Below, piece after piece: positions 1 through 7,523 of a stretch of DNA of 64,000 nucleotides; positions within the stretch are counted from its first letter, which is position 1, and the number at the start of each line of letters is the position of its first letter. A program made the position numbers and the translations under genes. Location: NCBI GenBank assembly GCA_900554635.1, contig USHY01000001.1, positions 1-64,000 on the forward strand, written 5' to 3'. Source of the DNA: an uncultured Clostridium sp. (GTDB lineage Bacteria > Bacillota > Clostridia > TANB77 > CAG-508). The notes under the pieces were generated by a model. That model saw nothing but the letters and a program-made list of their open reading frames with translations. It was not told the DNA's origin and ran no database searches.

Positions 1-98
1 TTTTACATTTCTAGTTTATCCTATTTAATTCCTAATGTCAATACATTTAAAAAAATATTTACACCTTCCAAAATTTTATATTTTTTTCTCATTTTCTA

Positions 99-127
99 TT
101 GAAATTATTTTATTTTTGATATATATT
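99..127 (+). promoter_or_regulatory. Possible sigma-A promoter for the DUF4912-GH57 pair
   Basis: TTGAAA (99-104) and TATATT (122-127) are separated by 17 bases and lie about 40 bases upstream of the first start codon. A strong ribosome binding site, AAGGAGG, follows at about 154-160. The match is by eye in very AT-rich DNA, so confidence is limited. Confidence 0.4.
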
Positions 128-167
128 ATGGTGTGAGAAATATTATATTTACTAAGGAGGATTTTTA

Positions 168-1076
168 ATGCAAAAAAGTACTAAGGAGCTAGCTGAAAAG
201 AAGAAGAAGAAAGTTAAATCTGGGGATGAGAAGAATGTTGGGGCTACTAGAGCTAGCAAGGCTAAAGTCTCTGAGAGGGGATTGGCTGTAGAGAAAAAGA
301 GAACTGGAAATAAGGTTGGTTCTGAGAAGAAGGTTGCTAGTAAGAAAAGTACTACTAATAAGGCTAATGCAAAAAAGGCTACTGGTAAGAAAACTTCTGA
401 AAAAAAAGGGTTAGATAAATCAAAAAACAAGAGAAAAACGACTAATAAAAAAAGTTCTCGTACCGGAGTTTCTAAGAAAAAACCTGAAATAATTGAATAC
501 TATGATTTACCATATAGATACAACCAAACTGTTGTAAAAATTTTAGCTCAAACTCCAAAAACACTTTTCGTTTATTGGGATATTTCTGATGATGATAGAA
601 AACGCTATGCTGAAAAGTTTGGTGAAAAGTTTTTTGAGAATACAGTTCCAGTTTTAATTGTTCATAACAAAACTATGAATTATTCTTTTGAAATTGAAAT
701 AAATGATTTTGCTAATAGCTGGTATTTTAATGTAAATGATGCAAAATGTGATTATGAAATTGAATTAGGTAGAAGAGCTAGAACACAAGAAGTTAGTTTG
801 CCAAATAACTATATGTATGTTGCATCTTCAAATGTTATTGAAGCACCTAATAACCATATTTTATTTGAACAAAATCAAAAGACATTATTCTTTAGGAATG
901 TAAAAACAAATACCACAACTGCAAAAGATGTATCTCAATTCCAATTTATGAAATATATGGGTAGAATTTACAATATCTACGATATTTATAGAAAAATATA
1001 TAGAGATAATGAATTGCAAGAACTACGCAAAATGCCTGGTTCAAAATTTCAAGCAAAGGAGCAATTAAATGGATAA
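168..1076 (+). CDS. DUF4912 domain protein with lysine-rich N-terminus
   Basis: The protein has 302 residues. Residues 1 to about 105 are a low-complexity, highly basic tail rich in Lys, Ser, Thr and Ala. From about residue 110 comes a DUF4912-like domain, with the motifs YDLPYRYNQT and TLFVYWDIS. The ATG at 168 follows AAGGAGG with good spacing. The gene overlaps the next one, a GH57 enzyme, by 8 bases, so the two are co-transcribed and probably translationally coupled. DUF4912 proteins occur next to glucan-active enzymes in other Firmicutes, so a polysaccharide-related role is an inference; no activity is established. The basic tail might bind nucleic acid or an acidic polymer, which is speculative. 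Confidence 0.85.
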   Translation: MQKSTKELAEKKKKKVKSGDEKNVGATRASKAKVSERGLAVEKKRTGNKVGSEKKVASKKSTTNKANAKKATGKKTSEKKGLDKSKNKRKTTNKKSSRTGVSKKKPEIIEYYDLPYRYNQTVVKILAQTPKTLFVYWDISDDDRKRYAEKFGEKFFENTVPVLIVHNKTMNYSFEIEINDFANSWYFNVNDAKCDYEIELGRRARTQEVSLPNNYMYVASSNVIEAPNNHILFEQNQKTLFFRNVKTNTTTAKDVSQFQFMKYMGRIYNIYDIYRKIYRDNELQELRKMPGSKFQAKEQLNG

Positions 1077-2661
1077 TACAAAAGGATATGTAAGTTTTAT
1101 ACTTCATGCACATTTACCATTTATTCATCACCCAGAAAGTGAAGATTACCTAGAAGAAGAATGGCTATTTGAAGCCATTTCTGAAACATATATACCATTA
1201 CTTACTAATTTCAAAAAATTAGAGGAGGAAAAAGTTGACTTTAGAATTACAATGTCACTTACTCCCCCTTTATTAAATATGTTAGATAATAAGTTACTTC
1301 AAAGAAGATATATTAAATATTTAAAAACTCATATAGAGCTTTGCACAAAGGAAGTAAAAAGGACAGCCTATGATTCAAGACTAAATGGTCTTTCTAAATA
1401 TTACTTGGAACGCTACTCTAATGACCTTCATCTATTTAAAGATGTTTATAATTGTAACCTTATTAATGCCTTCAAACATTTTCAAGATATAGGAGTTTTA
1501 GAAATAATTACATGTGGCGCAACACATGGATATTTCCCTATTCTATATGTTAATGAAAAAACCATTAGAGCGCAAATTGCAGTTGGTGTTGAAACTTATA
1601 AAAAGTATTTTGGAAAACAACCTAGAGGCATTTGGCTTCCTGAATGTGGCTATGTTCATGAAGCAGATAAATATTTAAAAGAATTCGGAATAGAATACAT
1701 AATTACAGAATCACACGGAATTTTGTATGCTGACCCTACTCCAATATTTGGCACATTTGCCCCTATTAGTACACCTAACGGAATTGCAGCATTTGGTAGA
1801 GATATTGAAAGCTCAAGGCAGGTTTGGAGCTCTGTTTGTGGTTACCCTGGAGACTTTAATTACCGCGAATTTTATAGAGACATTGGCTATGATGCTGATT
1901 ATGATTACATAAAGCCTTATATTGCAAAAAATGGCGTTAGAGTGAATACCGGTATAAAATATTATAGAATTACATCAAAAGGAGATTTTAAAGACTACTA
2001 CAATCTACAATGGGCCAATGATTCAGCTGAAAAACAAGCTGGACACTTCTTTGACTCAAGAGTTAAGCAAATAAATGAACTATCAGATGTAATGTACCCA
2101 AGCAAACCTCTTATTGTTTGCCCTTATGATGCTGAGCTTTATGGACACTGGTGGTATGAAGGGCCTTATTGGTTATATATTCTTTTCAAAAAGATTTATT
2201 ATGATAAAGGAAATTTCAAACTAATAACACCTGGAGAATATATAGACAAATACCCAGAAATGCAACAATGCTCACCTTGTATATCAAGCTGGGGAGCAAA
2301 CGGCTATAGTGAAGTATGGCTAAACAGCACAAATGACTACGCACACAGACACTTACATGTTGCAGGAGATAGAATGGTTGAACTTGCAAACTTATATCCA
2401 GATGAAAAAAACACATTGCGTAGAAAAGCTCTTAACCAATGTGCACGAGAATTGCTTCTTGCTCAAAGTAGTGACTGGTTGTTTATAATAACTAATGGAA
2501 CAATGGTTGATTACGCAAAGAAAAGAATAAAAGATCATATTGGAAGATTCACAAAATTATATGAACAAATAAAAGCTAATAAAATTGATAAATACTTTTT
2601 AAACTCTATTCAGAAAAAAGACTGCATTTTTCCTGAAATAGATTATATGATTTATAAATAG
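1069..2661 (+). CDS. GH57 family 1,4-alpha-glucan branching enzyme
   Basis: This 530-residue cytosolic protein has the length and motifs of GH57 branching enzymes of the TTHA1902 type. It begins with the substrate-site motif HAHLPF. WLPECGY places the likely nucleophile at Glu192, and YDAELYGHWW places the likely acid/base at Asp354. The C-terminal third has the all-helical DUF1957-like character. The expected role is to cut alpha-1,4-glucan and form alpha-1,6 branches in glycogen-like storage polymer. The start overlaps the end of the DUF4912 gene, and AAGGAG lies inside that upstream gene. No other glycogen gene is visible in the window. Amylase or 4-alpha-glucanotransferase activity is a less likely alternative within GH57. 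Confidence 0.85.
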   Translation: MDNTKGYVSFILHAHLPFIHHPESEDYLEEEWLFEAISETYIPLLTNFKKLEEEKVDFRITMSLTPPLLNMLDNKLLQRRYIKYLKTHIELCTKEVKRTAYDSRLNGLSKYYLERYSNDLHLFKDVYNCNLINAFKHFQDIGVLEIITCGATHGYFPILYVNEKTIRAQIAVGVETYKKYFGKQPRGIWLPECGYVHEADKYLKEFGIEYIITESHGILYADPTPIFGTFAPISTPNGIAAFGRDIESSRQVWSSVCGYPGDFNYREFYRDIGYDADYDYIKPYIAKNGVRVNTGIKYYRITSKGDFKDYYNLQWANDSAEKQAGHFFDSRVKQINELSDVMYPSKPLIVCPYDAELYGHWWYEGPYWLYILFKKIYYDKGNFKLITPGEYIDKYPEMQQCSPCISSWGANGYSEVWLNSTNDYAHRHLHVAGDRMVELANLYPDEKNTLRRKALNQCARELLLAQSSDWLFIITNGTMVDYAKKRIKDHIGRFTKLYEQIKANKIDKYFLNSIQKKDCIFPEIDYMIYK

Positions 2662-2745
2662 TAACAGTTTTCCCTCTATTTCATAATATATGAATATCTA
2701 AGCATTTTTTAGTAGATAATATATTGTGTATTGGAGGGAATTTTT

Positions 2746-3621
2746 GTGTTAAAAACTATTTGCGTGAAAACCAATAATAAGAATATATCAAATCATATAC
2801 TAAAAGAACTTGAATATTTTGAACTAGATAACATCTATGTTTCATGTTATGATTTTAAAAAATACACTAATGTAATAGTTCACTATGTTGGTAATGATAC
2901 CAAAAATTTTTTAAGTAAAATTTCTATACTTATTGCCTACTCTATTATTGATTTTTACGAACCACATATAATTAGTAACTTAATAAATTTGAACTACTTT
3001 TATTTTTCTACAGAAGAAAAATCTCAAATATACAATTTATGTTTAACAAATATAGATTTTAAATCTTCAATCTCATTAGTGAACATAATCACAAACACAG
3101 TTTACAAATACTTTCAAGAAAACAAATACCTTGTTTTAGATGGCTTTGTGAACTTTAGACTGCACGAATATATTAAGGAACTGGATAGTCTTGTTGATAT
3201 GTGTGTAAATAAATTTATTATAGATAGAGAATACAAAGAATTCATAAGTTTACTAAAATCTTATGTTGAAACAACTCCTTGTAATTCTAGTATTGTGCAT
3301 CTTATATATAAAAACGAAAATACAATTTTGCTTGACAACAAAAAAAATGTTATACCATACAAAAATGATATAATTAACCCAAAATACCTATCAGACATTT
3401 CTTTTTCCACAAATGATTATGCCCTAAATTCTCTTCTAACACTCCTTCCAAGCAAACTCTATATTCATTTGATAGATAATGAAGATGATTTTATTGATAC
3501 AATTAAACTTATTTTCAATAACCGAGTATATATATGTACTGATTGTGATATTTGTAGCATTTACAAGAAGTCCAACTCTAAATTTAAAATACCTTCAGCA
3601 TCTCTTTCAAATTCACATTGA
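2746..3621 (+). CDS. ytxC: YtxC-like putative sporulation protein
   Basis: The product has about 291 residues and resembles the YtxC family, found in spore formers and of unknown biochemical function. The segment with DGFVNFRLHEY near residue 145 is the clearest family signature. The protein ends with a Cys-containing segment (CTDCDIC) before a TGA stop. A frame is open from a TTG at 2731, but GGAGGG at 2733-2738 lies exactly 7 bases before GTG at 2746, so GTG is the better start. There is no obvious signal peptide. The gene stands between the GH57 gene and the TraX-like gene and is probably its own unit, ending at an inverted repeat. Confidence 0.7.
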   Translation: MLKTICVKTNNKNISNHILKELEYFELDNIYVSCYDFKKYTNVIVHYVGNDTKNFLSKISILIAYSIIDFYEPHIISNLINLNYFYFSTEEKSQIYNLCLTNIDFKSSISLVNIITNTVYKYFQENKYLVLDGFVNFRLHEYIKELDSLVDMCVNKFIIDREYKEFISLLKSYVETTPCNSSIVHLIYKNENTILLDNKKNVIPYKNDIINPKYLSDISFSTNDYALNSLLTLLPSKLYIHLIDNEDDFIDTIKLIFNNRVYICTDCDICSIYKKSNSKFKIPSASLSNSH

Positions 3622-3627
3622 CTTTTT

Positions 3628-3665
3628 CCATTTCTTATGATATAAAATTTATTAATAAGAAATGG
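3628..3665 (+). terminator. Inverted repeat, possible terminator after ytxC
   Basis: A 10-base arm (3628-3637) is complementary to 3656-3665 and is followed by A-G-TTTTTT. It could terminate ytxC transcription. The 3' arm also runs into the GGAG ribosome binding site of the following TraX-like gene, so it might instead control that gene's translation. The 18-base loop is longer than usual for a terminator. Confidence 0.4.
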
Positions 3666-3673
3666 AGTTTTTT

Positions 3674-4375
3674 ATGAATGCTTTTGTTTTAAAAATTATA
3701 GCATGTATTGCAATGTTTATAGACCATATTGGTTATGCAATTTTTAATGGAAAGCCTTCTTACTTAAATTATATTGGTAGAATATCTTTCCCAATATTTG
3801 CTTTTCAAATATCAGAAGGTTATATACATACTAAAAATATCAAAAATTACATTATAAGGCTTACTATATTTGCAATAATTTCACAAGTGCCGTTTATGTT
3901 ATTTCACTCAATCATTAGTAATGATTTTTGTTTAAATGTTATATTTACATTACTTCTTGGTCTACTTTCTATTTTAATATATGATAAAATAAACAAAATT
4001 ATTGGCATAATAACAACTTTGCTTTTTGCTATTATTGCCGAACTTTCTCATTGTGACTATGGATTTTATGGCGTAACAATTATCTTTTTATTTTTTGTTT
4101 TTGGGAAAAACAAATTATGGCTTTCTTTTAGCTATGTGCTTGCAACCATTGTTCATTTTGGTTATAGTATTTTGAAATTTTATAAAAACGGCCCACAAGT
4201 TTTAATCGCTGCTTCTAAGTATTACATACCTTACGCCATTTGCACCCTACTTTCTCTTATATTTATTCTTTCATATAACAAAAAGAAAGGGCCAAATACT
4301 AAATATTTATTGTATTTGTTCTACCCTTTACATATGCTTTTGATTTACGGAATTAGTTTTGTATTGCAAAATTAA
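3674..4375 (+). CDS. TraX-like integral membrane protein
   Basis: The protein has 233 residues and about seven hydrophobic segments. It matches the TraX family: an N-terminal KIIACIAMFIDHIGY segment with the Asp-His pair, followed by YIGRISFPIFAFQISEGY. TraX of the F plasmid acetylates pilin, and chromosomal homologues are thought to be membrane acyltransferases acting on surface or glycan substrates; the substrate here is unknown. An upstream ATG at 3662 overlaps the ribosome binding site, so ATG 3674, six bases after GGAG, is preferred. The 3' end overlaps the tail of the convergent gpr gene once the gpr frameshift is taken into account. Confidence 0.75.
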   Translation: MNAFVLKIIACIAMFIDHIGYAIFNGKPSYLNYIGRISFPIFAFQISEGYIHTKNIKNYIIRLTIFAIISQVPFMLFHSIISNDFCLNVIFTLLLGLLSILIYDKINKIIGIITTLLFAIIAELSHCDYGFYGVTIIFLFFVFGKNKLWLSFSYVLATIVHFGYSILKFYKNGPQVLIAASKYYIPYAICTLLSLIFILSYNKKKGPNTKYLLYLFYPLHMLLIYGISFVLQN

Positions 4376-5296
4376 TTCCGTTTTGCAACAACATCTTTCA
4401 TGTTTTCAATTAAATCATCTATTTCTTTTGGTGTAACAATTAGGTTATAATCTTTTGGAATTAAAGCTTCTCTTATTAGTTCATATTTATTCGTGTTTTT
4501 AAGTTCATTTAAGTAATCATTAGATTTCGCTTCTTTTTGGAGTTTTTCTATAAATAAATCAATACTGTCAGCAGCTATAGTTGCTGCTTCAACAACCATT
4601 GGTACTCCTATTGCTATTACTGGGATGTTTATTGTTCTTTGGCTAATTTCATTTCTTGCATTACCTACTCCAGCACCAGGTACTATTCCTGTATCTGCTA
4701 TTTGAACTGTACTGCTTATTCTTTCTATACTTTTTGAAGATAAACTATCTATTACTATTACTAATTTTGGTTTAATGTTTTCTACAATCCCTTTAATTAT
4801 CTCCATTGTTTCTATTCCTGTTGTTCCTAAAACTCCTGGAGCTATAGCAGTTACTGGTCTTGTTTCAGGGTCAATGTATTGTGGTGCATATTTTAGGAGA
4901 TGTCTTGTTATATCCATATCTTTAACTACTTTTGGTCCGAAGTGAATCTGGTGTAACATAAGCATTTCCAAGTCCTACAATTAATATATCTCCTTTTTTG
5001 TCTATGTGTTTATCTAATAAACTTCTTAGTTCTTTTGTTACGACTTCTGAAGCTTGTTGAATTTCATTATTATCTGCAATCTTTAGTTTTTTAATATCTA
5101 CTGTAATATAGTTTCCAATCGGTTTACCTAGTGCCTCTGCTCCTTTATCGTTTATAATTTTTACTCTTGAAACTTTTATTTTGTCGCTTATGGTTTCCTC
5201 TTCTGTTTCTATTCCATCAACATTGTTTTCAATGTTATTTGCTTTTCTATAGATGTCGTTTCTTTCAATTGCTAAATCTGTATTAAAATTTGTCAT
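4353..5296 (-). CDS. gpr: GPR germination protease, needs two +1 frameshifts
   Basis: GPR is the aspartic-type protease that degrades small acid-soluble spore proteins at germination. The N-terminal part (from MTNFNTDLAIERNDIY) and the C-terminal part lie in different frames. They join at an in-frame CGG (4937-4939, codon 120): skipping its C gives GNAYVTPDSLGPKVV, the canonical motif. The second frame would end in AKRN followed by a stop, but another CGG (4378-4380, codon 306) followed by A gives a tail GINFAIQN, matching the conserved GINxALH end of GPR proteins. With both shifts the product is 313 residues, normal for the family. The start ATG 5296 follows AAGGAGAG; an ATG at 5350 lacks a site. 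Classical annotation would call this a pseudogene. Confidence 0.88.
4378..4380 (-). other. CGG +1 shift site 2 (gpr C-terminus)
   Basis: Reading AAA-CGG-A: zero frame stops after one more residue. The +1 frame adds GINFAIQN, which fits the conserved GPR C-terminus, and stops at 4353-4355. Confidence 0.75.
4937..4939 (-). other. CGG +1 shift site 1 (gpr internal)
   Basis: Reading L-CGG-A: zero frame gives Arg and stops four residues later. Skipping the C gives GGA (Gly) in the conserved VTPDSLGPK motif. Codon before: CTT. Confidence 0.85.
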
Positions 5297-5350
5297 TTTT
5301 CTCTCCTTTCTTTTGTTATTATTTTTTGCTATTATAGTTTTTTTATGCAA

Positions 5351-5381
5351 AAAACAACTAGCTTTTTCTGCTAGTTGTTTT
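5351..5381 (-). terminator. Rho-independent terminator after the LPXTG gene
   Basis: A 12-base stem (5351-5362 with 5370-5381) of AAAACAACTAGC type has a 7-base loop and T tracts on both sides. It lies immediately after the stop of the minus-strand LPXTG gene and before gpr. Confidence 0.8.
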
Positions 5382-5384
5382 TTT

Positions 5385-7325
5385 CTATTCTTCTTTGCTT
5401 AGTTTTATTAGTAGTGCTCCACCAAGCACTGCAGCTGTAATCATTAGAGCTATTTGCATGCTCTCATTTCCAGTGTTTGGAAGATTTTTTTTGCTTGAAT
5501 TATCATTTTGTTTTGGTTCTTCTGCTGGTTTTTGATTATCGCTTGGTTTTTGGTTATCACTTGGTTTTTGGTTGTCACTTGGTTTTTGGTTGTCACTTGG
5601 TTTTTGGTTGTCACTTGGTTTTTGATTATCACTTGGTTTTTGATTATCACTTGGTTTTTGATTATCACTCGGTTTTTGGTTATCACTTGGTTTTTGGTTA
5701 TCACTTGGTTTTTGGTTATCACTTGGTTTTTGATCATCGCCTGGCTTTTGATCATCACCTGGTTTTGGATCTTCTGGTTCTTTGTCATCATCACCAATGT
5801 GTGATTGAATTTTACCACATTTAATACATTTTCCATTTAGATACTCATGGTTTTCTTTGCTTCCACTAACTACACCTAAACATTCTTCGCATATTTGCCA
5901 ATGCTCATTATCGTTATGTTTCCATACTATTTTGCTATGTGTGCAACCATAACTACAGTCTTTACATTTTCCATTTTCAAAAGTATGTTGTGCTCTTGTT
6001 CCTGGAACTTCTTTTCCACAATTTTTGCATACTTGCCAATGTGAGTTAGCATCTGATGCCCATTTTCTTTCTGTGTGTTTACATTCAACTGGTTCTGTAC
6101 TTTCTTCAACTTGCCCACATTTGCATACTTTATTTTCATATTTATGGTTTTCTCTTACTATTTTATTACATACTGTACAAGTTCCTGTATGTGTATTTTT
6201 ATCAAATTTTTCCCATTTTGTAATTATGTGTGCTGCTCTTGTATTAGGAATCTCTGTTGAACAAATTTTGCATTCTTGCCAATGTGAGTTGTCATCTCTT
6301 TTCCAAGTTCTGCTAGAATGTTTACAACTATATGAACATTCTGAACATTTTCCATTTTTATATGTATGTGCCTTTCTTGAATTTGCTATTTCCTTTTCAC
6401 ATGTTAAGCATACTTTCCAATGCTCTGAATCATTGCTCTTCCAGTCAATTACTTTATGTGTACATTCATATAAACAAACTGAGCACTTTCCATTAACATA
6501 TTTATGTTTTGCTTTTGATGATGTTGATATCATATTACAGTTTTTACATGCAAGCCAATGTTCTGTATCGTTGTTTTTCCAGTCAGTATGTTCATGTGTA
6601 CATCTGTATGAACATGTTATACATACTCCATTTTGATAAACATGTTTTTCTTTATTATCATATGTATCACTATCACATCTTGTACATTCTTTCCAATGAT
6701 ATGTTGAATTACTTTTTGTCTCATAATTATGTCCTAAAGCAGGTGAAAATTCTCTATCATAGATATCACCACATTCTAAGCAAACATATTGTTTATATCC
6801 TGATTTTGTACATGTTGCTGTGTTTTCATATTTTCTTCCATTTGTTCCATGTTTTTCCTTAATTGTTTGGTAACCACAATTTGTACATTCTTTCCAATGT
6901 CCTGATTCATTGCTTTTCCATTTAAAATCACTATGTCTACAATTGTATGAACATATTGTACATACACCTTCTTTAAATGTATGGTTTGTTCTTGTAATGG
7001 CTATTTCTACACCACATTCATTACATACTTGCCAGTGTTCTGTTGAATTGCTTTTCCATTTAGCACTAGTGTGTTTACAATTGTTTGATTGTTTTGCTCC
7101 ACACTTTATACATTCACCATTTACATATGTATGTGGTTCTGCCATTGGAATACCACAGTATTTGCATCTGCCAGAGTGAACATTTATATAATCTTCCCAA
7201 GCATCACAAGCATGCTTGCACTCTGATGCAACTGTTTGGTTGTTTAGCAACATAGAAATACCTATTATTGCAATTAATAAGATTGTAGAAACTACAGAAA
7301 TGATAATAATTTTTTGTTTTTTCAT
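5385..7325 (-). CDS. LPXTG wall protein with HWxxCxxC repeat modules
   Basis: The protein has 646 residues. An N-terminal signal/anchor segment (about residues 5-27) is followed by eight repeated modules built on C-x-H, W, HWxxCxxC and H...C..C. These look like tandem small zinc-ribbon or cysteine-rich knots. Next comes a proline/aspartate linker of two KPGDDQ and eleven KPSDNQ repeats, then LPNTG with a hydrophobic segment and a KLSKEE tail, the standard sortase signal. The modules should sit outside the cell on a wall-spanning stalk. Metal binding is an inference from the Cys/His spacing, and the biological role is unknown. The gene has its own promoter and terminator. No in-frame CGG occurs. 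Confidence 0.8.
   Translation of the reverse strand: MKKQKIIIISVVSTILLIAIIGISMLLNNQTVASECKHACDAWEDYINVHSGRCKYCGIPMAEPHTYVNGECIKCGAKQSNNCKHTSAKWKSNSTEHWQVCNECGVEIAITRTNHTFKEGVCTICSYNCRHSDFKWKSNESGHWKECTNCGYQTIKEKHGTNGRKYENTATCTKSGYKQYVCLECGDIYDREFSPALGHNYETKSNSTYHWKECTRCDSDTYDNKEKHVYQNGVCITCSYRCTHEHTDWKNNDTEHWLACKNCNMISTSSKAKHKYVNGKCSVCLYECTHKVIDWKSNDSEHWKVCLTCEKEIANSRKAHTYKNGKCSECSYSCKHSSRTWKRDDNSHWQECKICSTEIPNTRAAHIITKWEKFDKNTHTGTCTVCNKIVRENHKYENKVCKCGQVEESTEPVECKHTERKWASDANSHWQVCKNCGKEVPGTRAQHTFENGKCKDCSYGCTHSKIVWKHNDNEHWQICEECLGVVSGSKENHEYLNGKCIKCGKIQSHIGDDDKEPEDPKPGDDQKPGDDQKPSDNQKPSDNQKPSDNQKPSDNQKPSDNQKPSDNQKPSDNQKPSDNQKPSDNQKPSDNQKPSDNQKPAEEPKQNDNSSKKNLPNTGNESMQIALMITAAVLGGALLIKLSKEE
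5534..5731 (-). repeat. 18-bp tandem repeat, 11 copies (KPSDNQ linker)
   Basis: Eleven consecutive 18-base units encode KPSDNQ, with two diverged KPGDDQ units following to about 5767. Units vary only at wobble-type positions. This is a wall-spanning linker and a likely hotspot for length variation, not a CRISPR array. Confidence 0.95.
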
Positions 7326-7371
7326 ACATATCCCCCTTATTTTTTTTTACTTAATTTAATTCACCTTTTCT

Positions 7372-7400
7372 ATTATACAATATTTCCCAAAAGACTTCAA
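7372..7400 (-). promoter_or_regulatory. Sigma-A-like promoter of the LPXTG gene
   Basis: On the minus strand TTGAAG (7395-7400) and TATAAT (7372-7377) are 17 bases apart. The leader to the start codon is about 40 bases and contains a GGGG-type ribosome binding site. Confidence 0.65.
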
Positions 7401-7407
7401 GAGTTTT

Positions 7408-7451
7408 GTAATATTTTTGTAACATTTCTGTAATATTTCCGTAATATTTTG
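7408..7451. repeat. Four imperfect 11-12 bp direct repeats upstream of a promoter
   Basis: The core GTAAYATTT recurs four times at a spacing of about one helical turn, directly upstream of the -35 element of the LPXTG gene. Such spacing suits a repeated protein-binding site or phased bending. No binding protein can be named. Confidence 0.5.
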
Positions 7452-7492
7452 TTCTTTCCCTTATTTCCGTAGCATTTTGGGTTGCAAAAAAA

Positions 7493-7515
7493 GATGTAAT
7501 TTAATAATTACACCT
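7493..7515 (-). terminator. Terminator after recG
   Basis: On the minus strand a stem of about 9 base pairs (GGTGTAATT with AATTACATC) is followed by a run of seven T. It ends the thiN-to-recG operon. Confidence 0.7.
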
Positions 7516-7523
7516 TTTGCTTA

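Noticed and set aside
5534..5731. CRISPR-like array
   Set aside because: The repeats are 18 bases and directly adjacent, without spacers, and are in frame within an LPXTG protein.
5450..5836. Open frames in other phases of the KPSDNQ repeat
   Set aside because: The 18-base period keeps all frames open. Their repetitive hydrophobic or basic products are by-products of the repeat.
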